NCBI GenBank assembly: GCA_965224285.1 | Contig: OZ245043.1 | Coordinates: 5,084,001-5,148,000, forward strand | Source of the DNA: JAJCYK01 sp965224285 | Lineage (GTDB): Bacteria; Bacteroidota; Bacteroidia; Cytophagales; Cyclobacteriaceae | DNA: 64,000 nucleotides | Direction of reading: 5' to 3' | Part shown: piece by piece, positions 1 through 8,435 of the stretch | Numbering within the stretch: the stretch's first letter is position 1 | How the letters are laid out: each line of letters begins with the position of its first letter | The notes under the pieces: model-generated | Database searches by the model: none | The model's input: the letters and a program-made list of their open reading frames with translations, nothing else | Told to the model about the DNA's origin: nothing | Translations under genes and position numbers: made by a program

Positions 1-536
1 TAGTGCATGGCCCTCATAAGCCGGTGGATCTGAAAGGTAGTTCGGTCCTTGAAGGTAACCGGATGCCAAATTACCAATCGGTCGCCGGCCGGTTTTGCCT
101 TTCTGGCAATCACCCGGTTGATTTCACCGGGGCGGATCCCAATGTACTCCCAAGGACGCAGGTCAGCAGGGGCCTGATCCCAGGGGTATATCACTACTGC
201 CTGTTCAAATTCCGGTGCCCGGCTTAGCAGCGGCAAGTCCATGCGATTGTGATGGGAAAGGTATCCGTTGAGTTCCTGGTATCCTCTGTTATTACGGGCG
301 ATTGCCAGATATAAGAGACTATTATTTCTATGAAACTCAATACCCAGCGCTATTTCTAATTTGTAATCCCTCTCTTGCCCCCGGCAAATTCTCAGCATTT
401 CAATATGCCCTGCGGTGCTGTTAATATCAGCCACTACCAATTTCTTTACTCCGCATCTGCGCGCCTCATCGAATAACTCCCTCGGAGAAAGCGTGCCGTA
501 CTTGAAACTGAAATAAGTGTGACAATTTAAATACAT
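1..536 (-). CDS. dnaE: DNA polymerase III alpha subunit (second DnaE type), N-terminal part
   Basis: The reverse strand encodes about 178 residues beginning MYLNCHTYFSFKYGTL, the N-terminal PHP-domain signature of the second DnaE-type polymerase that many Bacteroidota carry beside the replicative enzyme; the rest lies beyond the left edge. Enzymes of this kind extend DNA from dNTPs and are usually linked to damage tolerance together with DinB or ImuB-like proteins (family knowledge). The PHP metal motifs look degenerate: ADIN stands where active PHP domains have a TDHG-like motif, so exonuclease activity is doubtful (inference). The start is the only ATG before an AT-rich intergenic region. 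It is divergent from a small gene and a LexA-like repressor, which suggests SOS-type control. Alternative: a replicative DnaE, less likely from the short, degenerate PHP start. Confidence 0.8.
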   Translation of the reverse strand, partial: MYLNCHTYFSFKYGTLSPRELFDEARRCGVKKLVVADINSTAGHIEMLRICRGQERDYKLEIALGIEFHRNNSLLYLAIARNNRGYQELNGYLSHHNRMDLPLLSRAPEFEQAVVIYPWDQAPADLRPWEYIGIRPGEINRVIARKAKPAGDRLVIWHPVTFKDRTTFQIHRLMRAMH

Positions 537-601
537 GTTCGATAATTACCGGGATAAAAAAACTAAAAATATTGGATATAATAAATTATATCACTAATAT
601 T

Positions 602-910
602 ATGAGCATTAATACTAATTATAATAGCATGAACATAACCAGTGATAACCCCAGTTCATACAAATTGAAGTTATGCTCCAAAAAGCTGCAGTCAGGGAAA
701 TTTCAGGTAAAATTTTATGCCAGTAAGGAAGAGGAGGATTTGTACGGTTATGTATTGGTAGATGCCAAGGATACCCTGAAAGAGGTGGTCAATACTATAA
801 AATTACGCCTGCACCTCATGGATGAAGCCAATGATTATTACCAAACCCACCTTTATGCAGTGAGAAAGCTCTCTCCGCCCAAAGCGGAGTTCATGATATT
901 TAAATCTTAG
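602..910 (+). CDS. Hypothetical protein upstream of LexA-like repressor
   Basis: A protein of about 102 residues that I do not recognise. It has no signal peptide or membrane segment. The C-terminal two thirds mix beta-like and helical stretches (residues LYGYVLVDAKDTLKEVVNTI in the middle) and suggest a small soluble alpha/beta domain. The start is uncertain: ATG at 602 is used here, a TTG lies ten codons upstream at 572 and another ATG at 629; residues before SYKLKL are low-complexity Asn/Ser/Ile. It lies 30 bp before the XRE/S24 gene in the same direction and is divergent from dnaE, so it is probably part of the same damage-response locus. Function unknown. Confidence 0.6.
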   Translation: MSINTNYNSMNITSDNPSSYKLKLCSKKLQSGKFQVKFYASKEEEDLYGYVLVDAKDTLKEVVNTIKLRLHLMDEANDYYQTHLYAVRKLSPPKAEFMIFKS

Positions 911-911
911 A

Positions 912-933
912 TGTAAATTGCCTACATATTTAC
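912..933. promoter_or_regulatory. Putative operator of the LexA-like repressor
   Basis: Nested inverted repeats lie in the 30 bp between the small gene and the repressor: TGTA (912-915) with TACA (923-926), and GTAAAT (913-918) with ATTTAC (928-933). The position directly in front of the repressor start fits autoregulation. This is inference from symmetry and location only; no matching copy was clearly found in front of dnaE. Confidence 0.3.
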
Positions 934-940
934 CCACACA

Positions 941-1732
941 ATGAGTTTACTAGCCAACAACCTGAAAGCCTTAAGAAAAAAAATGGGACTTACCCAGGGG
1001 GCTCTAGCGGAACGCATGGGGATTAAGCGCTCGTTGATCGGTTCCTATGAGGAGGGCAGAGCGGAGCCTAGATTAAATAACCTGATTAAAATGGCGGAAG
1101 TATTTGACACTCCCATTGATCATCTGGTATTAGTGGATATGTCGGTGCCGGATATGGGTAAAGCCAGCAGCCTCATTAAACGCGCCAGCGGTGCTGGATT
1201 GAGAGTGCTATCAATAGCAGTAGCAGAAAGCGGTGAGGATTTGGTGCCCCTGGTCCCACAGAAGGCTGCTGCAGGTTATCTACAGGGCTATGCGGATGGT
1301 GAATATTTGCAGGAATTGCCTCAGTTTAAGCTGCCTAACTTGCCGAAAAATGCATCTTATCGGGCATTCGAAGTAATGGGCGACTCCATGCTGCCCATCT
1401 TATCCGGCACTATCGTAATTGGTAGGTACTTAGAAGATTGGCATGATATTAAAAGTGGGGATACCTACATTCTGCTTACCAGGGAAGAAGGGATTGTTTA
1501 TAAAAGGGTTTTCAACTATATCGAAGAAAGCCAAAAGCTATTTTTAGTTTCCGACAATCGTAACTACGCACCCTATGAAATTTCTATTGAGGACGTTTTG
1601 GAAGTATGGGCGGCTAAAGCTTTTATAAGCGTTAGTTTCCCTGATCCAGGTAAGGATCCGCAGTGGTCCTTGGAAAAACTAACCAGTATGGTATTGGAAT
1701 TACAACAAGAGGTAACCAAGCTTAAAAGCTAG
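941..1732 (+). CDS. XRE-family LexA-like repressor with S24 self-cleavage domain
   Basis: A 263-residue transcription regulator. Residues 5-62 form an XRE helix-turn-helix (LTQGALAERMGIKRSLIGSY). Residues 105-230 form a peptidase S24 domain with all hallmarks of LexA-type autocleavage: an Ala-Gly scissile pair at A111-G112, nucleophile Ser149 in GDSM and general-base Lys188. The C-terminus (residues 238-263) looks like a short coiled coil. Many Bacteroidota lack classical winged-helix LexA, and XRE/S24 proteins next to error-prone polymerases are thought to do the job (family knowledge). Its position beside a divergent second DnaE supports a role as DNA-damage-responsive repressor. Its 3' end overlaps the convergent lipoprotein gene by 11 bp. 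Confidence 0.88.
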   Translation: MSLLANNLKALRKKMGLTQGALAERMGIKRSLIGSYEEGRAEPRLNNLIKMAEVFDTPIDHLVLVDMSVPDMGKASSLIKRASGAGLRVLSIAVAESGEDLVPLVPQKAAAGYLQGYADGEYLQELPQFKLPNLPKNASYRAFEVMGDSMLPILSGTIVIGRYLEDWHDIKSGDTYILLTREEGIVYKRVFNYIEESQKLFLVSDNRNYAPYEISIEDVLEVWAAKAFISVSFPDPGKDPQWSLEKLTSMVLELQQEVTKLKS

Positions 1733-2342
1733 GTATTTGCCCATTTGTTGCCAAATCTTTTAATTGCTGGTTGGCATAAACCGCAATTTCAATTCTTCGA
1801 TTTAAATATTTACCCCATTCATACGAATTCTCCGCGATTGGTTGATCCTCTCCATAGGCTTTAATTGTAAGTCTGTCCATAGGAAAATCTAAAGACTCCA
1901 GTAGTGCTTCTATACTATCTGCTCGTCGTTCTGAGAGGAACTGATTATAATAGCGGGTGCCGTCGCCATCGGTATGCACTTCTACCAAATAATTTAAGTA
2001 AGGAGATTTTTTTAATGTGTTGAATATAGCATTACATTTCTCACATTCCTTAGTCTGATGAGATTCCTCGTCAAATAAGAATTCCGAATTCAAAATTACG
2101 ATAAACCCTTCACTGTAGGGCACCAATGTAACTCCTTCGGAGGTGCTGATTTGGGCTTCAACCTTGTTCATGAACTCATCTATACGAACTCCAGCCGAAT
2201 CCCCAACCTGCTCCATTTGTAATTTGGTCTGGGAGGTTCGGGAACGAGGTTTATTTACTTCCTCCACAGTATTATGGGTAAGGTAATTGCCGCAAGCCGT
2301 TAAAATTGGCAGAAAGAACACGAGTAATACCCTGATATTCAT
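1722..2342 (-). CDS. OmpA-family lipoprotein
   Basis: A 206-residue lipoprotein with a signal peptide ending in a lipobox (ILTAC, Cys17). Residues about 85-195 form an OmpA-type peptidoglycan-binding domain, with the typical sequence of a short HTDGDG-like loop, SERRADSI helix, GEDQPIA and LNRRIEI end motifs. It probably anchors the outer membrane to peptidoglycan or belongs to a larger envelope assembly. The domain loop contains two extra cysteines (CEKCN), unusual and possibly disulfide-bonded. It is single, convergent with the repressor gene, and followed by the menaquinone operon on the same strand after a 62-bp gap, so cotranscription with the men genes is not likely to be essential. Confidence 0.85.
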   Translation of the reverse strand: MNIRVLLVFFLPILTACGNYLTHNTVEEVNKPRSRTSQTKLQMEQVGDSAGVRIDEFMNKVEAQISTSEGVTLVPYSEGFIVILNSEFLFDEESHQTKECEKCNAIFNTLKKSPYLNYLVEVHTDGDGTRYYNQFLSERRADSIEALLESLDFPMDRLTIKAYGEDQPIAENSYEWGKYLNRRIEIAVYANQQLKDLATNGQIPSF

Positions 2343-2404
2343 GAGCTTGGTAATGGCTACTTATTCGACAAAAATAGTAATTTTCCTACCAAACTTATAT
2401 GTAG

Positions 2405-3490
2405 TTAACCTAATTGTAATTGCCTACGTAAGGTATTGATATCTATTTTTCCGGATTTGGTTTTAGGAAAATAGGCTTGCGAATAGATGGCTTTGGGAAT
2501 TTCATATGGATGGAGCTCCGATTTAAAAGCATCTCGAAGAGCAATCCTGATATGCTCCTCCAGATCCTCTCTTTCTAATATCAGAACCACCATCTCACCG
2601 AGTTTATCATCATCCTGGTGGGTAACCATTAGCTGACATTCCAGACCTAGGTTCCAGATAATTTCTGAAATTCGTCTTTGCAGAGCATCCGGGTAAACCT
2701 TAAAACCGCCGGAATTAATAACCCGGTCAATACGGCCCATCCAGCGAAATTGATGTTCACCGGTAAGCTCGACCACATCATTCGAGATAATTTCCTGGTA
2801 GCGGGTCATAGGCCCTTTTACCTTAAGGCAACTTCTAGGATCTACACCAATAGTAACGGATGGGAATTTGGTATACACCTCCTCTTTACCGGGTCCACTG
2901 AGTTTTCTCAGCGCAATGTGTGATACCGTTTCGGTCATGCCGAAAGTGTGGTAGATATCGTTCTCCAGGTGCTTAAGCATATTTTCCAGTTGCCAGCTTA
3001 TGGATGCGCCTCCAATAATTATTTTAGCACAGTTCGATAGGAAATGGGTCCCTTCACTGGTTTGTAGCAGCGAGAACGCCTGTAGAGGCACCAGTGCCAT
3101 AAATGTGATTTGATTATGGCCTGGGGGCAAGGGATGTGAAGATGGTTCGGCCACTACTATTTCCATATTTGCCTCAATGGCGCGTACTAACATCATTTTG
3201 CCTCCGATATAGTCTGCATTCAAGCAGAGAAAGGCTGTATCTTTTGCAGACAGTGACAGGGCGTGGATAGTTTCCAGCGCAGACTGCCTCATTTGTTCCC
3301 TGGTGATGATTATAGATTTTGGTGAACCAGTTGATCCGGAGGTTTGAAGTTCAAACTGCTTTTCTCCCGCTATATATCCGGTGCAGAATTCTAAAATTCT
3401 TGCCTGATAGGCAGAGAGATGAGCAATTTCCTGGTCTAACGGGTGGCTGTCACTCAACCTGTAGGCTTTATGGTCGAATTTGATCAGCAC
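2405..3490 (-). CDS. menE: O-succinylbenzoate--CoA ligase (MenE)
   Basis: A 361-residue AMP-forming acyl-CoA ligase that activates o-succinylbenzoate to its CoA thioester in menaquinone synthesis. The P-loop TSGSTGSPK is at residues 50-58, an aromatic GMTET-type motif (FGMTETVSH) is in the middle, GRIDRVINSGGFKVYP marks the hinge, and the C-terminal KTKSGKID supplies the catalytic lysine. It is shorter than the E. coli enzyme but of the usual Bacteroidota size. The start is GTG, six bases after the menB stop; the nearby ATG is out of frame. It is the last gene of the operon. MenC, which usually sits just before it, is missing here. Confidence 0.9.
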   Translation of the reverse strand: MLIKFDHKAYRLSDSHPLDQEIAHLSAYQARILEFCTGYIAGEKQFELQTSGSTGSPKSIIITREQMRQSALETIHALSLSAKDTAFLCLNADYIGGKMMLVRAIEANMEIVVAEPSSHPLPPGHNQITFMALVPLQAFSLLQTSEGTHFLSNCAKIIIGGASISWQLENMLKHLENDIYHTFGMTETVSHIALRKLSGPGKEEVYTKFPSVTIGVDPRSCLKVKGPMTRYQEIISNDVVELTGEHQFRWMGRIDRVINSGGFKVYPDALQRRISEIIWNLGLECQLMVTHQDDDKLGEMVVLILEREDLEEHIRIALRDAFKSELHPYEIPKAIYSQAYFPKTKSGKIDINTLRRQLQLG

Positions 3491-3496
3491 ATTGAC

Positions 3497-4318
3497 CTAG
3501 GGAAATCGAGGATACTTGTCAAAATCCGGGTCTCGCTTCTCTAAAAAAGCGTTTTTACCCTCTTGGGCTTCATCCATTAGATAATACATGAGGGTAGCAT
3601 CGCCGGCAAATTCCATAATACCGGATTGCCCGTCCAGTTCGGCATTAAGTCCCCGTTTGATCATACGCACTGCCAGTGGACTGCGTTTCATAATGGTTCG
3701 ACACCATTCAAGGGTAGTGGATTCCAGCTGCTCCAACGGCACTACCGTATTTACCATACCCATTCGCTCCGCTTCATTAGCCGAATATTGATTACATAAA
3801 AACCAGATCTCCCTGGCTTTCTTTTGGCCCACATGCCTGGCTAAATAACTGGAGCCAAATCCGGCGTCGAAACTACCCACTTTAGGGCCGGTTTGACCGA
3901 AAATGGCATTTTCTGAGGCGATGGTAAGATCACATACCACGTGTAAAACATGACCTCCCCCTATGGCATAGCCGTTAACCATGGCTATAACCGGCTTTGG
4001 CAAGGACCGTATCCTTTTGTGCAGATCCAAAACGTTCAATCTCGGTACTCCGTCCTCACCTACATAACCTCCCTTACCTTTAACATTTTGATCACCTCCT
4101 GAACAAAACGCTTTGTTACCGGTTCCAGTTAAAATTACTACCCGAACATCCGTCCTTTCACGACAGATATCCATGGCTTCGATCATCTCTATATTGGTTT
4201 CAGGCCTGAAGGCATTGTAAACTTCAGGGCGATTGATGGTTATTTTAGCCACACCCTGGAATAGTTCAAAGTTGATATCCTGAAAATCTTTTATTTTAGT
4301 CCAATTAGGTTCATTCAT
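3497..4318 (-). CDS. menB: 1,4-dihydroxy-2-naphthoyl-CoA synthase (MenB)
   Basis: A 273-residue crotonase-fold enzyme that closes the naphthoquinol ring from succinylbenzoyl-CoA. Hallmarks are INRPEVYNAFRP near the N-terminus, the oxyanion segment AFCSGGDQNVKGKGGY, GGGHVLHVVCDLTIASENA, and QTGPKVGSFDAGFGSSYLAR, all diagnostic of MenB rather than of general enoyl-CoA hydratases. The ATG chosen (MNEPNW) overlaps the end of menD by 8 bp in an ATGAATGA arrangement, which suggests translational coupling; a TTG four codons earlier is possible. It lies between menD and menE in one operon. Confidence 0.95.
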   Translation of the reverse strand: MNEPNWTKIKDFQDINFELFQGVAKITINRPEVYNAFRPETNIEMIEAMDICRERTDVRVVILTGTGNKAFCSGGDQNVKGKGGYVGEDGVPRLNVLDLHKRIRSLPKPVIAMVNGYAIGGGHVLHVVCDLTIASENAIFGQTGPKVGSFDAGFGSSYLARHVGQKKAREIWFLCNQYSANEAERMGMVNTVVPLEQLESTTLEWCRTIMKRSPLAVRMIKRGLNAELDGQSGIMEFAGDATLMYYLMDEAQEGKNAFLEKRDPDFDKYPRFP

Positions 4319-6002
4319 AGCTCTTATCAATTTTATCGTGAATTTGACGATAGATCATTTGCATATTGTCCGGGCATTCGACTTCTAAAATAGCTGTTTG
4401 TTTCTGTTGATCAAACACTTCTGCCATGTGTGTCTTGAGCTCTGCGGTGGTAGTGCTCTTGCGATAAAAAAATCCGTATTCATCCGCAATAGTTTGGGCA
4501 ATCAGACCTTGATGGGTAACAAACAAATCTTCACATTCAGGTTGATTGGACGGCCCTTCAATTAAGTGAAATATACCGCCGCCATGGTTATTTAACACTA
4601 TTATCTTCAGGTTATTTAAAGCATAGTTATGCCAGAAGGCATTCCGATCATAAAAGAAAGCCATGTCCCCCGTAATAAGTACCTGTAACTCCCGGTTTGA
4701 TAACGCATGGCCCACGGCTGTTGAATTGCAACCGTCAATTCCGCTGGTCCCTCGATTCGCCCATATCCTATCTACTGATGATGGAACCCCTATCAGGTCT
4801 GTCCAGCGAATAGGCATACTATTGGCGACGTGCAGCTGACACGGGGGTAGGTGGTCTAATATCAAAGATACTGCCTGTAACTCATTGAATTCATAGGAAT
4901 TGGCCATGCGTAATATGAAAGTTTGTGCTTTATCCTGCTCCTGTTGCCATTTTTGATACCAGTTAGGCTCTGAATTAAACTCCAGCCGGATTAATCTCCT
5001 CAGGAACAAAGCAGGTTCCATTTCAATTACTTCCGTCAGCGATTGGAAAGTATCCACTGCCATACCATTGGGCTGAATATGCCAATGATATTTTGGTGAA
5101 TACCGTCTGAAGAATTGTTTTAGGTTTTTGGAGATCACCGCACCGCCAAACGTGATCAACAGATCGGGCTGCAAACGGCTAATCTTAGCAGTAGACTGAC
5201 CGAGAATGACCTGAAGATTGCGAACAGCGCCGGGAATGTGATGCAAATTAGAAAGTGCATCCCCCAAAATAGGTATTTCACCCCTTTGGCCAAATGAATT
5301 CAGCAAGTCAATGGTTTCCTGGTCAGGGTAAAATTGTCCGCATAAAATCAATGGCTTGGAACTTTTAGAAATGACTTTTTCCAACTTCTGCCACGATTCA
5401 TTGGTAATTTCTTTTACTGCCGTTCTGTAGCGAATGACTTTCACTCCGGTGTAATGAAATGTTTGGTCTGTTTCGGGATATAGCGGTTCCCGCAGCGGCA
5501 CATTAATATGTACCGGGCCTTTGTTTCCGGAAATACACTTATTAATAGCGTCATTGGCAATTCGTTCGATATGCCACTGAACATCCTTATGGTCAGACCA
5601 AACAGGGAGGTTGTAACTATACTTAACGTGAGGTCCGAAAATTGATGCCTGGCGAATAGTCTGCCCGTCTTGTTGATCGATCCATTCAGGAGGTCGATCG
5701 GCAGTAATAATCAACAAGGGAGTATTACTGTAATAAGCTTCTGCCACCCCGGGGCCATAGTTCAATACCGAAGTTCCGCTGGTGCAGATCAGAATGACCG
5801 GCTTGTCGGAGTTTTGAGCCATACCCAGGGCAATATATGCGGCAGATCTCTCATCAGGGATCACCTTGATATTTAATTCAGGATGTCTGGAAAAGGCCAG
5901 GATTAAGGGGGCGTTTCTGGAACCAGGAGAAAGTATTACATCCTTGAGGTTTTGCCGGGAACAAATTTCCGCTACATTCAGTATCGCCTGTGGAATGCTC
6001 AA
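4311..6002 (-). CDS. menD: SEPHCHC synthase (MenD)
   Basis: A 563-residue thiamine-diphosphate enzyme that joins isochorismate and 2-oxoglutarate with loss of CO2. SPGSRNAPL at residues 25-33 and the ThDP-activating Glu51 (DERSAA) are present, followed by GTSVLNYGPGVAEA; the C-terminal ThDP domain has RGTSGIDGCNSTAVGHA, TGDMAFFYDRNAFWHN and NNHGGGIFH. The start codon is TTG: an in-frame stop lies three codons upstream and no ATG precedes the conserved N-terminus, so the start is forced. It begins six bases after menF ends and overlaps menB. Confidence 0.95.
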   Translation of the reverse strand: MSIPQAILNVAEICSRQNLKDVILSPGSRNAPLILAFSRHPELNIKVIPDERSAAYIALGMAQNSDKPVILICTSGTSVLNYGPGVAEAYYSNTPLLIITADRPPEWIDQQDGQTIRQASIFGPHVKYSYNLPVWSDHKDVQWHIERIANDAINKCISGNKGPVHINVPLREPLYPETDQTFHYTGVKVIRYRTAVKEITNESWQKLEKVISKSSKPLILCGQFYPDQETIDLLNSFGQRGEIPILGDALSNLHHIPGAVRNLQVILGQSTAKISRLQPDLLITFGGAVISKNLKQFFRRYSPKYHWHIQPNGMAVDTFQSLTEVIEMEPALFLRRLIRLEFNSEPNWYQKWQQEQDKAQTFILRMANSYEFNELQAVSLILDHLPPCQLHVANSMPIRWTDLIGVPSSVDRIWANRGTSGIDGCNSTAVGHALSNRELQVLITGDMAFFYDRNAFWHNYALNNLKIIVLNNHGGGIFHLIEGPSNQPECEDLFVTHQGLIAQTIADEYGFFYRKSTTTAELKTHMAEVFDQQKQTAILEVECPDNMQMIYRQIHDKIDKSYE

Positions 6003-6008
6003 GATTCT

Positions 6009-7238
6009 TTAAGGGTTTTGCAGAATACTTCGCAAGGTATCCAACTTAAGTTGGGTTTCTTGCCATTCTTTAACAGGATTGGAATCGGCAGTTACCCCCG
6101 CGCCGGCGTATAAGGTAATAGCGGAACGATTTAAATACATGCATCGCAGGTTTACATATAAATGAATCTCGTTATTAATATTTACCGGACCCAAATACCC
6201 GCTGTAAAAAGCCCGGTCGAAGCCTTCGTGCCTATCCAGAAATTCCTGAGCTGCTTCACGTGGCATCCCGCACACAGCTGAAGTAGGATGTAATAGTTCT
6301 AACATTACCGACCCCAGTTGCAAGAAATTCACCGCTTTCATATCTACGGTAAACAGGGTTTTCAGATGCAGTAAATTGCCAGCTACTACCGTTTTCGGAC
6401 CGTATTCTTCAAATTCCCTCAATCTAATTTTCTTAAAGCAATTGATAATATAACGACTTACCAAAGCTTGCTCCTCAATTTCTTTTTGAGTCCAGGCTAC
6501 TTCCCTGAGGGAGGTAAGATGGTGGTACCGCTGGGTGCCGGCCAGAGCAGTAGTAGAAAATCGTTTGCTTTTGTCCACCTCTATAAGCGGTTCAGGTGAA
6601 ACGCCAATCCAAGTACCGATACCCGGTATGGAGACTAAAGATTTAAAAGCTTCGGGATATTGCTGCTCTAATTTTTTGAAAATTTCCAGAGGATGAAATT
6701 CCTTGGGATATGCCATGGTTTGACAAACAGATGGTACTACTTTTTGAAACGTACCCCTTTCTATTTCTGTCAACGCCTCGGCAACGGTGTTACAGTAAAG
6801 TTTTTCATTAGATGAAATTGGTGTGAGATCGACCTGGTAAATAGGGGATTTAAGACTTTTAGTTCTGACTTCATCCTGCCAGGTAGCCAGTAGAGCTTTA
6901 CTATCAGTTTCAAATAGAGATGAGTGCTCCACTTTTGGTTCAGCGCCCAGGCGCAAATGCAGATCTGCTCTGATCAGTATACTGTTACTTCCACCTGGGT
7001 TATGATAGGGTGCAAACAAAAACCCGGGCGAAGTTTCTTCCAGGTCAATCTTACCCACAGACAAGTTGTCTCCACTGTCCACTACCAGATGTTTGCTCTT
7101 GCATCCAGGCATTTGCCAAAGGGCCAAAGCCTTCTGATGTTGCATGGCAGTACGGAACCCAGCCGCTAGAAGTATATTTTCTTCAATGGTGTTTATATCC
7201 AATTCCCCTACGGATATCATGCTTTGATGCCTCTTCAT
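6009..7238 (-). CDS. menF: Isochorismate synthase (MenF)
   Basis: A 409-residue chorismate-binding enzyme that converts chorismate to isochorismate, the entry step of the classical menaquinone route. The C-terminal catalytic half carries the family motifs ALAGTQRY, KEIEEQALVSRYI, HPTSAVCGMPREAAQEFL, HEGFDRAFYSGYLG and a final GAGVTADSNPVKEWQET. The N-terminal quarter is variable, as in the family. Its ATG overlaps the stop of the upstream thioesterase (ATGA), so the two are probably translationally coupled. Alternative chorismate enzymes such as anthranilate synthase or a salicylate synthase are less likely in this men context. Confidence 0.93.
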   Translation of the reverse strand: MKRHQSMISVGELDINTIEENILLAAGFRTAMQHQKALALWQMPGCKSKHLVVDSGDNLSVGKIDLEETSPGFLFAPYHNPGGSNSILIRADLHLRLGAEPKVEHSSLFETDSKALLATWQDEVRTKSLKSPIYQVDLTPISSNEKLYCNTVAEALTEIERGTFQKVVPSVCQTMAYPKEFHPLEIFKKLEQQYPEAFKSLVSIPGIGTWIGVSPEPLIEVDKSKRFSTTALAGTQRYHHLTSLREVAWTQKEIEEQALVSRYIINCFKKIRLREFEEYGPKTVVAGNLLHLKTLFTVDMKAVNFLQLGSVMLELLHPTSAVCGMPREAAQEFLDRHEGFDRAFYSGYLGPVNINNEIHLYVNLRCMYLNRSAITLYAGAGVTADSNPVKEWQETQLKLDTLRSILQNP

Positions 7239-7654
7239 TTCTTATCCATAACTACTACAGTGATGCGGCTGATGCAAATCAGGTCCTCCTGATGGTTGGT
7301 AATTTTAATTTCCCACACTTGTATGCTGCTTCCAATTCGTACAGGACGAGCTATTCCGTACACCACCTCGCCACTTTCAGCCCGCTGAAGATGGTTGGCA
7401 TTTATTTCGACACCGGCACATCGGCGATGTGGACCTATTTGAATTTGAGCAGCGATGCTTCCCAGCGTTTCAGCCAAAGCCACACTTGCTCCACCATGCA
7501 GCCAACCGTATGGTTGAGTGGTTCGCTGATCAACTGGCATTGAAGCTTTAATAAAACCTTGGCTAACCTCGAGAAATTCAATGCCAAGATGCTCTATCAT
7601 GGTTCCTTCACTTAATTTTGTAAGGTACTCAATTGAAGGTTGTTCGCTATGCAT
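7235..7654 (-). CDS. menI: PaaI-type hotdog thioesterase, probable DHNA-CoA thioesterase
   Basis: A 139-residue single hotdog-fold protein of the PaaI/YdiI group. The core motif HGGASVALAETLGS carries the expected catalytic Glu62, and a GVEINANHLQRA strand follows. As the first gene of the men operon it most likely hydrolyses 1,4-dihydroxy-2-naphthoyl-CoA; that role is inferred from context. I use the ATG in front of HSEQPSIEYL; a longer in-frame extension upstream is rich in Cys, Phe and Ser and looks noncoding. The gene ends inside the menF start (ATGA overlap). Confidence 0.85.
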   Translation of the reverse strand: MHSEQPSIEYLTKLSEGTMIEHLGIEFLEVSQGFIKASMPVDQRTTQPYGWLHGGASVALAETLGSIAAQIQIGPHRRCAGVEINANHLQRAESGEVVYGIARPVRIGSSIQVWEIKITNHQEDLICISRITVVVMDKK

Positions 7655-7783
7655 TAAAGAGGGCGACGGTTGCGGACACAAAAATAGGACACAAATATCA
7701 AAACCAAAAAAACTCCTGGATACATGGCAGCAAAGTAATTTCAATAAATACTTTCAAAGTCACTTAAATTGACAACTAGTTGA

Positions 7784-7791
7784 TATTTTTG
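7784..7791 (+). promoter_or_regulatory. Possible -7 promoter element of the phosphatase gene
   Basis: TATTTTTG matches the Bacteroidota -7 consensus TAnnTTTG exactly and lies 20 bp before the phosphatase start. A good TTG -33 element at the usual spacing was not seen, so the call is weak. Confidence 0.3.
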
Positions 7792-7811
7792 CCCCCTTCG
7801 GTCGTATTCTT

Positions 7812-8432
7812 ATGGTTTATAAGAAGCTATATTTACTCAGACACGGGCAAACAGAGTACAACAAACAGGGGATTGTACAGGGCAGAGGCGTGGACTCGTC
7901 ATTGAATGATATTGGTCGTAAGCAGGCTCAGAAGTTTTTCCAACGGTATCATGACCTGCCCTTGGATTGGATTTATATTTCGGGGTTAAAACGGACCAAG
8001 GAAACAGTAGCCCCTTTTCTGGAGTCTGGCATTCCTTTCACTAAATTTGATGGACTGGACGAAATTCATTGGGGCAGTAAAGAGGGAAAACCATTCAGTC
8101 CTGAGGATCATGAGCATTACCGGGAGACCACCATGCAGTGGCAAAATGGCAATACCCATATCCCTATTATCGGTGGGGAGAGCCCCCAGCAGGTTCAATA
8201 CCGGCAGCAACCGGTCTTAGAGCATTTGCTGAAACAAACCGACCAACAGAACATTATGATTTGCATGCATGGCAGAGCTATGAGGATCTTCCTCTGTCTG
8301 TTGTTGCGATACCCGCTACAATATATGGATTTGTTTCCCCATCAAAATACAGGACTTTACCAACTCACCTATACAGGGAGTTTGTTTAGAGTCGATAAGG
8401 CCAACTGTTCAGGCCATCTAAATACGGATTAG
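7812..8432 (+). CDS. Histidine phosphatase family protein
   Basis: A 206-residue cytoplasmic phosphatase of the phosphoglycerate-mutase-like superfamily. The phosphate-accepting RHG triad (residues 10-12, LLRHGQTEYN), the GRGVDSSLNDIGRKQA segment, SGLKRTKET, and the second catalytic histidine in MICMHGRAMR are all present. The substrate cannot be read from the sequence; members include phosphoglycerate mutases, cobalamin-pathway phosphatases and sugar-phosphate phosphatases. It stands alone, divergent from the men operon, and ends three bases before the convergent zinc-ribbon gene. Confidence 0.88.
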   Translation: MVYKKLYLLRHGQTEYNKQGIVQGRGVDSSLNDIGRKQAQKFFQRYHDLPLDWIYISGLKRTKETVAPFLESGIPFTKFDGLDEIHWGSKEGKPFSPEDHEHYRETTMQWQNGNTHIPIIGGESPQQVQYRQQPVLEHLLKQTDQQNIMICMHGRAMRIFLCLLLRYPLQYMDLFPHQNTGLYQLTYTGSLFRVDKANCSGHLNTD

Positions 8433-8435
8433 GAA

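Noticed and set aside
593..618. Direct repeat ACTAAT, 20 bp apart, before the small gene at 602
   Set aside because: AT-rich and short; expected by chance in such sequence and partly inside the coding frame.
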